Source: Mucilaginibacter limnophilus
GTDB lineage: Bacteria > Bacteroidota > Bacteroidia > Sphingobacteriales > Sphingobacteriaceae
Direction: 5' to 3'
DNA length: 64,000 nt
Assembly: GCF_004005815.1 (NCBI RefSeq)
Contig: NZ_SACK01000004.1
Span: forward strand, 247,794 to 311,793
The notes under the pieces: generated by a model
Told to the model about the DNA's origin: nothing
Seen by the model: the letters and a program-made list of their open reading frames with translations, nothing else
Databases searched by the model: none
In this document: positions 28,401 to 36,907 of the stretch, piece by piece
How positions within the stretch are numbered: position 1 is the stretch's first letter
Layout of the letters: each line of letters starts with the position of its first letter
Translations under genes and position numbers: made by a program

Positions 28401-29574
28401 AAACAGGTTGCTCTTCGGCAACAGGTACCTGGTTAAATATAGTGCGGATGAATGCCGCTATGGTAAACTGCTGCGCCTTATCAAAAGCGTTGGCCCTTAT
28501 GCTAGCCATTAATCCCGCATCGGCGGTTATCTTGATTAATTTGTTATAAAAATCCTGCTCGTTATTGTCGGCAAAGGCAATGTCAACCTTATGGGTAAAA
28601 ATAAATGGCAACGAACCTACCCTGCTGCTCAGCACGTTTATACCGTTAGCCATGGCTTCCAGTATCACCCGAGGCGACCCCTCGGAAATGCTCGAAAAGC
28701 AGAAAATATCGTGTGTGCGCAGGTAGCCGGTCAGCTCGTCGCGGCGCGAGGCATGGGGTTTAAAATCAACTTTATCGGCTATTTGCAATTGGACGGCGAG
28801 CGATTTTAGTTGTTCTTTACACTCACCTTCGCCAACAATGGTTAGCGTGGCGCCCGGTTTATCGGCCAGTAAAAGTTTAAAGGCTTTTATTATAACGTCG
28901 ATGTTTTTCCATTTGCGCAGGTAGCCAATATGCAACAGCTTGACGTTAGCGGTATCAATTTGCTTATACTCATCGAAATAAAAGTCAGACTCAACCAGGG
29001 TTGACGATATAACCGCCGTGGCATTAACGCCCTGCTTGCACAGGTTTTCTTTTATATGATGCCCGTTGGTAAATACTTTTGCTCCCTTGCATGCCCATAC
29101 GTATAAACTATGTTCGGGACGGAACAGAAACAGCAGCAAATTCTTTTTAAATGTACTTAGCTCCGGGTTCAGTTTAGTTACTTCAAGCGGATAACCTACA
29201 AAGTGGATAGTGCGATCAGCATCCTTAAAAAACAACTTGCTTAACCAGCCAAATGGTACCGGGTACCGTACATACACTTTGTCAAAGTGCTTATGCAGCC
29301 TCTTGTAAGCATTGTAATAACTGCCTATATGTTTTATGGCTCCGGCATAGCTATAGTTGCTGTTAGGTAGTTCATATACCGACAAATTAGTAAACTCTTC
29401 CAAAGAGAAAAGTTTATCGTCACCCCCATCGGCTATTTTTTTTACCGGTGATATCAGGCAGATATGGCTGTAGTACTTTACAATTTGCTGTAGGTATATC
29501 CAATGCGTGTAGGGCAAAAAGTATTTACCGTTTTGCTTGTGTACCACCCAGGCATGTATAAGCAGCTTTTCCAT
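28390..29574 (-). CDS. Family 4 glycosyltransferase (GT-B fold)
   Basis: 394 residues, cytoplasmic glycosyltransferase. The C-terminal Rossmann domain begins with LLHIGYLRKWKNIDVIIKAF and has TLTIVGEGECKEQLKSLA; the GT4 nucleotide-sugar motif is SISEGSPRVILEAMANGINV (E-x7-E form) and then VGSLPFIF. The N-terminal acceptor domain is less conserved. It follows the hexapeptide acyltransferase directly, with stop and start abutting at 29574/29575, and overlaps the acyltransferase-3 gene. The three genes form one small leftward glycan-tailoring operon. Donor and acceptor unknown. Confidence 0.93.
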   Translation of the reverse strand: MEKLLIHAWVVHKQNGKYFLPYTHWIYLQQIVKYYSHICLISPVKKIADGGDDKLFSLEEFTNLSVYELPNSNYSYAGAIKHIGSYYNAYKRLHKHFDKVYVRYPVPFGWLSKLFFKDADRTIHFVGYPLEVTKLNPELSTFKKNLLLFLFRPEHSLYVWACKGAKVFTNGHHIKENLCKQGVNATAVISSTLVESDFYFDEYKQIDTANVKLLHIGYLRKWKNIDVIIKAFKLLLADKPGATLTIVGEGECKEQLKSLAVQLQIADKVDFKPHASRRDELTGYLRTHDIFCFSSISEGSPRVILEAMANGINVLSSRVGSLPFIFTHKVDIAFADNNEQDFYNKLIKITADAGLMASIRANAFDKAQQFTIAAFIRTIFNQVPVAEEQPVYEI

Positions 29575-30162
29575 TTAGTTGATATTTATTAGCTGATGAT
29601 TTTGTAGGGGAATTGTGATAGCGTCATCGGCATACACCGGTTTATGAAACCTTGGCGGATTGCCTATATACACCCCATTTGCCGCAAGACTTTTGGCTAC
29701 TACGGTGCCGGCGCCCACTATTACATCGTTATAAATGGTAACGTTGCCAAGTACACGCACATCACAGCCTATCCAAATATTGTTATGCAAATGCACAGGT
29801 TGTTTAATACAGGGGTTAAGGCGTATGGGCAAATTTCTGTCGGCCCAGGTATGGGTGAAGCTAATTATTGAGCAGTTATGGGCTATTGACACATTATCGC
29901 CAATTTCAACATGGCCGAAGCCCTCTATGTACGAGTTTTCGTGCACGCTAACACCTGACCCAAAAACAATGTTATCCCAATGCTTAATGGTAACGTTGGC
30001 ACCAATAATAACCTTTTGACCAACACGCATGCACAGGCGCTTTAACACGCAATACCTGATGCCGTAAAATAACTTGTGCGAATAAGGCTTCACCATATCA
30101 TAAATAAATATTACCACGGCGCGGGGCAGTACTTTTAATATTAACGATACCAGTTTTACCAT
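29575..30162 (-). CDS. Left-handed beta-helix (hexapeptide) acyltransferase
   Basis: 195 residues. The C-terminal two-thirds show hexapeptide coils: GQKVIIGANVTIKHWDNIVF, IGDNVSIAHNCSIIS, IWIGCDVRVLGNVTIYNDV and VGAGTVVAKSLAANGVYIGN. The loop His in SFTHTWADRNLPIR is in the position of the catalytic His of the WbbJ/LacA-type O-acetyltransferases. A basic, hydrophobic N-terminus (about 1-40) may attach it to the membrane. It is first in its leftward operon and is divergent from the acyl carrier protein gene across a 235-bp gap. Confidence 0.9.
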   Translation of the reverse strand: MVKLVSLILKVLPRAVVIFIYDMVKPYSHKLFYGIRYCVLKRLCMRVGQKVIIGANVTIKHWDNIVFGSGVSVHENSYIEGFGHVEIGDNVSIAHNCSIISFTHTWADRNLPIRLNPCIKQPVHLHNNIWIGCDVRVLGNVTIYNDVIVGAGTVVAKSLAANGVYIGNPPRFHKPVYADDAITIPLQNHQLININ

Positions 30163-30397
30163 GGGAGATGTGTGATAAGCGTACCTTAACAGCCGGTAAA
30201 ATTAAACGCCGAATATTACCAACCTCAGCCCTGCCGGTTAAATTATTGTTAATTATACAAAATGCATTTGTTTAAAAATCAGTTAAATACCATCTAAAAC
30301 ACTTGTTTAAACGGCTCTTAAATCACAATGATTAAACAGCGTTGACATACCGATAACATTGAACATTTTACTTTGACCCGGCTTAAACAACACAATT

Positions 30398-30646
30398 ATG
30401 GTTAACGAAGAAATAATACAACAACTGAATATTATTTTCAGGCAGGTGTTTGATAATAACGACATTTCTGTTGATGAAACAACCACCGCTGCCGACCTGG
30501 AAGACTGGGATTCGTTAAATCATTTGCAACTGGTTGTGGCTATTGAAAAACACTACCACATAAGATTTACCGCCGCACAGGCTCAAAACTGGAGCAACGT
30601 GGGCGATATTGTTGCCGCTATTATACAAAAGCAAGCAGTTTCTTAA
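30398..30646 (+). CDS. Acyl carrier protein
   Basis: 82 residues, acidic, four-helix ACP. The phosphopantetheine site is the Ser at residue 39 in EDWDSLNHLQLVVAIEKHY, with the W before DSL often seen in ACPs of FkbH-type and polyketide-like clusters rather than in fatty-acid AcpP. It is the first gene of a rightward operon with a methyltransferase (12 bp gap), acyltransferase and FkbH-like gene. It likely carries the acyl or glyceryl group made by that cluster. A promoter is expected just upstream (TTTACTTTG at about 30367), but this box is only a partial match. Confidence 0.94.
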   Translation: MVNEEIIQQLNIIFRQVFDNNDISVDETTTAADLEDWDSLNHLQLVVAIEKHYHIRFTAAQAQNWSNVGDIVAAIIQKQAVS

Positions 30647-30658
30647 AAAGCCCTTGTT

Positions 30659-31561
30659 ATGTTTAACCATCCGGAAGCCATACTTAACGAAATTGCTGCC
30701 CGCAACCCCAAACACGAAGCGCACCTACGCGAAAGCCTTACCGGGCTTGGCGACTGGTACGAACAAAAAGCGGCTGATTTTTTAGGCAGATATTCAGTTT
30801 ACCTCGAAAACAGCGGCAGGCAGCCCGATTATGGTGTACACTGCTACATGGAAATGGTGACCCACATGCGCGAAGAGCGGATGGAGTTTATACGCAGCGG
30901 CAAATATTCAAACAGTTCGTTTGCCGAAGTGGAGCAGCAGGTATATTCAAACCCCGAAATAATGAATATACACATGCACGGGTTGGTACTTGCCCAGTTT
31001 ATGTGGTACGATCAGTTTCAGCGATTTCTGTTCTTCAGCGGAAATCTGCCGAAATATGCCGCAGGTGCGCAAAACTACCTTGAAATAGGCGGCGGGCATG
31101 GCTTGTATATTTACGAAGCTTTTGAACTGCTTAAAGATGTTAAACAGTTTGATATGGTTGATATCAGCGAAAGCTCAATTAATCTGGCCAAAGGCATTTT
31201 GAATAACGACAGCATCAATTACTACCACAAAAATCTTTTTGATTTTGATGCGAGTGTAAAGTATGATGTGATAACCATTGGCGAAGTGCTGGAACATTTG
31301 GAAGCCCCCGACCAGATGCTTAATAAAATAACAGAGCTGCTTACCGGTAACGGCGTATGCTATGTTACCACCCCGGTTAACGCGCCCATGATTGACCATA
31401 TTTACCTGTTTAACAATACAGATGAGATACGCGAATTATTCGACCGTTGCGGGCTGCACATACTGCAAGAAACCATTGCCATAACCGACAACAAACCGTC
31501 AGCCTATGCCGAAAAATATAAAATTCCGATAATGTACGCCGCCTTTGTAGCTAAAAAGTAG
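30659..31561 (+). CDS. Class I SAM-dependent methyltransferase
   Basis: 300 residues. A helical N-terminal cap (about 1-130) precedes the Rossmann methyltransferase fold. Motif I is NYLEIGGGHGLYIYEAFE (about 138-155), the acidic end of beta-2 is FDMVDISESSINLAKGIL, and the motif II-like strand is YDVITIGEVLEHLEAPDQML. It has no membrane segment and is probably cytoplasmic. It lies between the ACP gene and an acyltransferase gene whose GTG overlaps this stop by one base. The substrate may be the ACP-bound acid or a glycan; unknown. Confidence 0.9.
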   Translation: MFNHPEAILNEIAARNPKHEAHLRESLTGLGDWYEQKAADFLGRYSVYLENSGRQPDYGVHCYMEMVTHMREERMEFIRSGKYSNSSFAEVEQQVYSNPEIMNIHMHGLVLAQFMWYDQFQRFLFFSGNLPKYAAGAQNYLEIGGGHGLYIYEAFELLKDVKQFDMVDISESSINLAKGILNNDSINYYHKNLFDFDASVKYDVITIGEVLEHLEAPDQMLNKITELLTGNGVCYVTTPVNAPMIDHIYLFNNTDEIRELFDRCGLHILQETIAITDNKPSAYAEKYKIPIMYAAFVAKK

Positions 31562-32103
31562 TGAAAACACGCCTGTCAATCCTATACTCGTGTTTTGTAC
31601 GCATGGCCACCATTTGGTTGCCTGATGTGCCTGTGTTTATGTATTTCCGTGGATTTTTGTATTCACTGATGATGAAGCATTGCGGTAAGAATTTCCTCGT
31701 ACCTTCAACAGTCATTATCAATTCGCTAAGCGGTCTTTGGGTGGGCGATAATGTAGGTTTTGGTCATCGCACTATTATTATAGCTACCGATCTTACTATT
31801 GAAGACGAAGCCATTATCGGCCCAAACTGCCTTATTTCTGGCGGCAATCATACTTTTCAGGGTAGGTCGTACCGTTTCGGGCCACATGCGGCCAAGCCCG
31901 TGATAATAAAAAGTGGTTCGTGGATATGCGGCAACTGCGTGGTAACTGCCGGCAGCATATTGCCCGCACGTTCGGTACTTACGCCTGGTTCGGTACTTAC
32001 CAAGGCGTTTAAAAAGTCTGACAGTATTTACTCCGGTCAGCCCGCAAAATTTGTGGTAGAAACGCATAACGAATTGCCCGCCGACCTGCAGCCAACAACT
32101 TAA
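31561..32103 (+). CDS. Hexapeptide-repeat acyltransferase (WbbJ-like)
   Basis: 180 residues with left-handed beta-helix coils: VIINSLSGLWVGDNVGFGHR, TIEDEAIIGPNCLISGGNHT, and SGSWICGNCVVTAGSILPAR. The catalytic-type His is in GGNHTFQGRSYRFG. Start is GTG at 31561 sharing its base with the stop TAG of the methyltransferase, so the pair is translationally coupled; a long leader with ATG is absent. It could move the acyl group from the ACP to a sugar hydroxyl or amine. This is inference from the neighbouring acp and FkbH-like genes. Confidence 0.88.
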   Translation: MKTRLSILYSCFVRMATIWLPDVPVFMYFRGFLYSLMMKHCGKNFLVPSTVIINSLSGLWVGDNVGFGHRTIIIATDLTIEDEAIIGPNCLISGGNHTFQGRSYRFGPHAAKPVIIKSGSWICGNCVVTAGSILPARSVLTPGSVLTKAFKKSDSIYSGQPAKFVVETHNELPADLQPTT

Positions 32104-32115
32104 TCCTACAAGGCA

Positions 32116-33843
32116 ATGAACATCCCCGATTTCAATCATTTGAAAAGAAACCTGAAAAAGGTGGTTACCGGCATGCCGACCCTACGCATGGCCATACTGG
32201 CTGATATGGCCTCGCAATTCATAACACAGGCAATAAAAGGCTACGCCATTGAATACGGCGTTAACTTTGTGGTTTTTGAGGCCGATTATAACCAAATTGA
32301 CCGTCAGATACTCGACCCTAATTCGGAACTTTACGAATTTGCACCTGATTATGTACTGATACTTCGCGGTACCGAACGTTTAACTAAGCAGTTTTATAAA
32401 GCTGATGCGAAGACAACTTTTGCTGATGCTCAGCTTGGCTATACTGAAAATTTACACCAAACCATTTTAAGCAGCATAAGCCATTGCCGCGTTATTACCA
32501 ATACATTTATTGAACTTAATGATGCTGTATTTGGCAATTATGCTGCAAAAGTACCCTCATCGTTGCCGTTTCAACTGAAAAAATTAAACCTTGGGTTGAT
32601 GGAACTGGCGCAAATCAATAAAAACCTTTTTTTGGTTGATATTGACGCGTTGGTAACGCATCACGGTTACCGTTACACCTTCGATAGTAAAATATATGTG
32701 GCTGCAGATATGGTTTTCAGTATCGATTTTTTGCCGGTGCTTGCCAAAAACATCTGTGATGTGATACTTTCTATACATGGCAAGTTTAAAAAATGCATCA
32801 TCCTCGATCTTGATAACACTACCTGGGGTGGCATCATTGGCGACGATGGTATGGAAGGCATTCAGATTGGCGATCTCGGCACAGGCAAAATATTCTCTGA
32901 ACTGCAACTGTGGATAAAACAGCTTAAACAACGCGGGATAATAGTAGCCGTATGCAGCAAAAACACCGAAGAAATTGCACTGGAACCTTTTAAAAATCAT
33001 CCCGAAATGGTGCTGCGGCTTGAGGATATTGCTGTATTTATGGCAAACTGGGAAAATAAAGCTGATAACATTCGCGCCATTCAAAGCGTACTGAACATTA
33101 ACATGGATGCTATTGTTTTTATTGATGATAACCCGTTTGAACGCGAACTGGTAAAAAAGGAAATACCCGGCATTACCGTACCTGATATGCCCGAAGACCC
33201 GGCCGAATACCTGTTGTTTCTGAAAAAGCTGAACCTGTTCGAAACGGCATCGTACACCGAAGGCGACGCGCAGCGCACACAGCAATACCAGGAAGAAGCC
33301 AAACGCACCATAAAAATGCAAAAGTTTGCCAACGAAGATGAGTTTTTGGCAAGTCTTAACATGAAGTCGGTAGTGGCGTCGTTTAATAGTTTTACTATTC
33401 CGCGGGTGTCGCAACTGTCACAACGCTCAAACCAGTTTAATTTACGCACGGTAAGGTACACCGAAGAGGAACTGAATGCTATGGTAAACAGCGACAGCTA
33501 TTTTACCTATTCCTTCACCCTTACCGATACCTTTGGCGACAACGGCCTGATATCCTTTGCTGTGCTGAAAAAAATTAACGACGATATTCTTTTTATAGAG
33601 AACTGGGCCATGAGCTGTCGTGTATTAAAACGCGGTATGGAACAGTTCATTATTAATTGCATTGTAGCCGATGCTCTTCAAAATGGCTTCAGTAAAATAC
33701 AGGGTGAATATATTCCCACAGCAAAAAACATGATGGTAAAGGAGCTTTACCAGTCGCTACACTTCATATCAAATGAAAACTTTTGGGAGCTTGATATAAC
33801 GACTCCATACACAGGCAAAAAGTTTTATATTAAAAGAGTATAG
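32116..33843 (+). CDS. FkbH-like HAD-IIIC family phosphatase/acyl-loading protein
   Basis: 575 residues, cytosolic. An N-terminal SGNH-like part (1-220) precedes the HAD domain with DxDxT in CIILDLDNTTWGGIIGDDG (Asp about 230), then IIVAVCSKNTEEIALEPF and the HAD motif IVFIDDNPFERELVKKEIP. The C-terminal 200 residues look like a GNAT-like acyltransferase (AVLKKINDDILFIENWAMS, then CRVLKRGMEQFI). Described family members dephosphorylate 1,3-bisphosphoglycerate and load glyceryl on an ACP; the adjacent acp gene fits that. It ends the ACP-MT-acyltransferase-FkbH operon and is followed by a gene-poor stretch. Confidence 0.92.
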   Translation: MNIPDFNHLKRNLKKVVTGMPTLRMAILADMASQFITQAIKGYAIEYGVNFVVFEADYNQIDRQILDPNSELYEFAPDYVLILRGTERLTKQFYKADAKTTFADAQLGYTENLHQTILSSISHCRVITNTFIELNDAVFGNYAAKVPSSLPFQLKKLNLGLMELAQINKNLFLVDIDALVTHHGYRYTFDSKIYVAADMVFSIDFLPVLAKNICDVILSIHGKFKKCIILDLDNTTWGGIIGDDGMEGIQIGDLGTGKIFSELQLWIKQLKQRGIIVAVCSKNTEEIALEPFKNHPEMVLRLEDIAVFMANWENKADNIRAIQSVLNINMDAIVFIDDNPFERELVKKEIPGITVPDMPEDPAEYLLFLKKLNLFETASYTEGDAQRTQQYQEEAKRTIKMQKFANEDEFLASLNMKSVVASFNSFTIPRVSQLSQRSNQFNLRTVRYTEEELNAMVNSDSYFTYSFTLTDTFGDNGLISFAVLKKINDDILFIENWAMSCRVLKRGMEQFIINCIVADALQNGFSKIQGEYIPTAKNMMVKELYQSLHFISNENFWELDITTPYTGKKFYIKRV

Positions 33844-34558
33844 TTTGGCAACGTTATGCTTAGCGGAGCTGTAGAAATAGCCCCTGACGTCCTTTCCAGC
33901 CAGCCCATTTGCTAAATTCATAATTGTCAGTCATAAATGATAGTCTCTCCAATGACTCAAGAATAAATTGCAAGATTTGTTGTTAAGCGGCGACCTTGAC
34001 ACTACCAATCACAGCGACATCAAACAAAAAAAGAACCGCAAACTGCCATACTTGAAGGAATTTAGTGGAGGTTTCTACACATCAAAGTTGGAGGCATCGA
34101 CACTTTGCCGAACAAGGCATTAAAAATTTTACGCCGCCAAAGTTGCACCAAAATGCTGGTTGTAAGAAGAAAGACATTTCGTAAGTTCGATCTACCTAGA
34201 AAATCTTTCTTTTGACGGCTCGGAAACTCTACTACTCTCATCATTGAGACAATCTGCGGTTTAATAGGGTCAAGGCGGTTTGTGAGTGAAAAATTAAAGG
34301 CAAATCGATTAAGGGTCTGATTTGCCTTTAAGGTAGTACTTAGTGGAGATTTCTCAAACTACTTCCTTACGAATTTACACCACCTTGCATTGTAAATGGT
34401 TGATTAGAATATCAACGGGTTCAGCGTTTTAATAGATCTTAGTACTTTTTAAAAAACAAATTTTTTAAGATTTCGGAAGGGAATTGCGGCAATTTCCTAG
34501 CAAGTACGCCAAATTCCTATTTAACAAAACATGCAAAGTTGTTGAGCTGTTAAGCCAA
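33844..34558. other. Gene-poor stretch with decayed DNA
   Basis: About 715 bases without a plausible gene. ORFs present are short, lack family motifs and are full of stops in the neighbouring frames. Two related short motifs (TTTAGTGGAGGTTTCT near 34060 and CTTAGTGGAGATTTCT near 34338) could be remnants of an insertion element, but no transposase or terminal repeat could be recognised. One perfect hairpin lies inside, at 34294-34331. Confidence 0.5.
34294..34331. repeat. Perfect 13-bp inverted repeat
   Basis: TTAAAGGCAAATC (34294-34306) and GATTTGCCTTTAA (34319-34331) form a perfect 13-bp stem with a 12-base loop. No poly-T follows with a strong GC stem, so it is a weak candidate terminator or the end of a lost mobile element. 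Confidence 0.6.
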
Positions 34559-35283
34559 TCAAGCGCCAATAGCAGGATCGGTAAAGCCATGTTTGCCGGT
34601 TTCAATGCGCCCTGCAAAACGTCGTACAAAAGCATCGTACCATCAATAGCAATACCTAGATCATACCAGTGGTGGCTGTGTTGAAGATTGATGATTTTAT
34701 TGATCCATTGTCCGGGTTTAAGTATGAACTTTGTGAGTTGACCGTATATATGACAGGTCGGCTACAGTGATATAATATCCTCTTTGTTTACTCAAATCAT
34801 GAAACTCTATCTCAAGATTGCCGGCTTTGTTATAAATAAGATTAACATGTAGTTCAGGGTCGTTTTTATCCCCTTTAAACTGCCGGAAAAACCGTTTGGA
34901 CCGTTTAATACCAAATGATATATGCTGTTTTCAAAATTGTTAAAATATCATTCGTAACTAAATTCGTCCCCTGGTTTAACCGCAAAATTTCATACTCGCA
35001 TCTGTTTCGTTTTACCGGCTTCGGTGTATGGCGAATGTGCAGCAACATTAAATGGCGCACCGCTTACGGCACCGCATTTCATGGTGATTTTAAAGCTATC
35101 GCCTGCTTTATTTAGCTGACCGTTTGCATGCAAATTATACGGCAACGCGCATAACTGCCTTTTGCCTTTTTCCTGCCGGGGAAATGCTTTGTATGAGGCC
35201 GGATGATCGTTTATGGTTTTGATTTCCTGCTCGTTTAGCTTTTTATAATTATGCGGCAGTTCTTTAAACTTACTGTTGTAAAC
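34559..35283 (-). pseudogene. Remnant of a phosphocholine-type phospholipase C (C-terminal part)
   Basis: The minus strand encodes, in pieces, the C-terminal part of the bacterial phospholipase C family: FKELPHNYKKLNEQEIKTIN, LPYNLHANGQLNKAGD, GAPFNVAAHSPYTEAGKT, IYHLVLNGPNGF, then FRQFKGDKNDPELHVNLI, YYITVADLSY, KPGQWINKIINLQHSHHWYD, and the family-typical end AFVRRFAGRIETGKHGFTDP with a stop at 34559-34561. There are in-frame stops at 34990-34992 and 34948-34950 and at least three frameshifts (near 34887, 34740 and 34640). The catalytic N-terminal part (about 550 residues) is missing. Assignment rests on recognisable family motifs, from memory. Confidence 0.85.
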
Positions 35284-35411
35284 TGAAATTGTAACTCAAC
35301 CTCACCAGTTACACCACAGTTACATTTAAACTGAAGATTAATGTTAAAAAATGAGAACTAATGAGAGATAATATGTGTTTATGAAAGTTAATGCTACTTA
35401 TTGAAAATCAA

Positions 35412-36779
35412 TTATTTACCGATACAGAACTTGCTAAAGATATTTTCCAGTAAATCATCTGTTGTAACGGTACCTGTAATTTCACCTAAATAATGAAGCG
35501 CTTGTTTAATGTCCATTGCTAAAAAGTCGGACGTTATATAACCGTCGATACCGTTAAGAACGCGCAGCAGGGCGTCTTCTGTACGTTGCAGGGCTTCCAC
35601 GTGACGAATGTTGGTTACCAATGTTTCCTGTCCGGTTAATTGTTCTTTTATCGCGGCATAATAAATCTTGTTTTTCAATTCGTCTATATGCTGCTTTTCA
35701 CGTGCAGAAACCGGTATTACTGTTTCTGAATGTGGTAATGCTGATAGCTGCTCGGCATTCAAAAGATCAATTTTATTAGCCACAATCAGCATATTTAATC
35801 CTTCGCGCTGGAGACTTTCAAGATCAGAATTCAGTTCCTCAATCGTTATTTGTTCAGCATCAAAAACATAGATCAACAAAGCCGACTGGCTGATTTTTTC
35901 CATCGTGCGCTCCACCCCTATCCGCTCAATGGCATCGGTAGCTTCCCGTATACCGGCAGTGTCTATCAGCCGAAAGTTGATGCCATTTATATTAAGCACT
36001 TCCTCAATTGTGTCGCGCGTGGTGCCGGGGATATGGCTCACAATTGCCCGTTCTTCATTTAACAGTGCATTTAGCAATGTGGATTTACCGGCATTGGGTC
36101 TGCCGGCTATCACCGTATTTACGCCTTGTTTAATTACGTTGCCTAACTCAAATGAACGTATAAGCCCCCCAATCACTTTTACTGTATCTAATATTAACTG
36201 TTTGAGTTGGTCGCGATTGGCAAATTCTACATCTTCTTCTGAAAAATCGAGCTCCAGTTCAACCAACGAAGCAAACTGTACCAACTGTTCACGAAGCTGG
36301 CTTAACTGGCTGCTAAAACCGCCGCGAAGTTGTTGCAAGGCTACCTGCTGCGAGGCTTTTGAGTTTGACGCGATCAAATCGGCAACAGCCTCCGCTTGTG
36401 AAAGATCAAGTTGTCCATTTAGAAACGCTCTTAGCGTAAACTCTCCGGGCTTTGCCGCACGTGCGCCACGCTTTATCATCAGTTTGATTATACTCTCCAA
36501 AATATAATTTGACCCATGGCACGATATCTCTACCACATTTTCCCGGGTATATGAGCGTGGTGCGATGAATAACGATACCAACACCTCATCAAGTGTAACA
36601 TCACCATCCACAATATGCCCGAAATGGATAGTGTGCGAAGGCTGTTGGGTTAAGTCTTTCCCCTTGAAAACGCTGTTAGCGATGGTTATGGAATCCGGCC
36701 CCGAAAGACGTATAACGCCGATAGCACCCGTTCCGTTTGGTGTGGCCAGGGCCACTATGGTATCTTCAGTATAATTCAT
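35412..36779 (-). CDS. mnmE: tRNA modification GTPase MnmE (TrmE)
   Basis: GTPase that with MnmG makes the 5-carboxymethylaminomethyl or taurinomethyl-type modification at wobble uridine 34 of certain tRNAs; cytosolic dimer. The start ATG at 36777-36779 gives MNYTEDTIVALATPNGTGAI, the family N-terminus; the longer ORF to 36845 has no conserved residues. It has the formyl-THF-binding N-domain, the helical domain, and the G domain inserted: GRPNAGKSTLLNAL (P-loop), PGTTRDT (G2), DTAGIREATDAIE (G3), and NKID (G4). It ends with the conserved FCIGK containing the essential Cys. 455 residues, normal length. Confidence 0.97.
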   Translation of the reverse strand: MNYTEDTIVALATPNGTGAIGVIRLSGPDSITIANSVFKGKDLTQQPSHTIHFGHIVDGDVTLDEVLVSLFIAPRSYTRENVVEISCHGSNYILESIIKLMIKRGARAAKPGEFTLRAFLNGQLDLSQAEAVADLIASNSKASQQVALQQLRGGFSSQLSQLREQLVQFASLVELELDFSEEDVEFANRDQLKQLILDTVKVIGGLIRSFELGNVIKQGVNTVIAGRPNAGKSTLLNALLNEERAIVSHIPGTTRDTIEEVLNINGINFRLIDTAGIREATDAIERIGVERTMEKISQSALLIYVFDAEQITIEELNSDLESLQREGLNMLIVANKIDLLNAEQLSALPHSETVIPVSAREKQHIDELKNKIYYAAIKEQLTGQETLVTNIRHVEALQRTEDALLRVLNGIDGYITSDFLAMDIKQALHYLGEITGTVTTDDLLENIFSKFCIGK

Positions 36780-36800
36780 TTGTCCATGGTCCATGGACAA
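36780..36800. repeat. Perfect palindrome directly upstream of mnmE
   Basis: The arms TTGTCCATGG and CCATGGACAA flank one central base, immediately upstream of the mnmE start codon, with another CCATGG copy (CCCATGG) at 36804-36810. On the mRNA it would form a hairpin covering the ribosome-binding region of mnmE, or be an operator for the divergent pair mnmE/nucleoid protein. Function is inference. Confidence 0.6.
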
Positions 36801-36907
36801 TAGCCCATGGTATTGAGGGCGTAAAGTTCGTGAAAATATAGGCAAATGCCATGTGTTATCAACAGAGGAGTGTCAAACGGAAAAATTTTCCTTATTTGGC
36901 TGTAATT

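Noticed and set aside
30345..30375. Promoter before the acyl carrier gene (TTGACA and TTTACTTTG)
   Set aside because: The boxes are not in the right spacing for the Bacteroidota consensus and the -7 box has one base too few; kept only as a remark.
34062..34244. Small minus-strand ORF in the gene-poor strip
   Set aside because: No conserved motif, no leader, and surrounding DNA appears decayed.
34915..35115. Plus-strand ORF of 66 residues
   Set aside because: It is antisense to the phospholipase C remnant, whose motifs on the minus strand are far more convincing.
36780..36845. MnmE start at 36845 (22 extra residues)
   Set aside because: The residues before MNYTEDTIVALATP are not in the family and cover a palindromic repeat.
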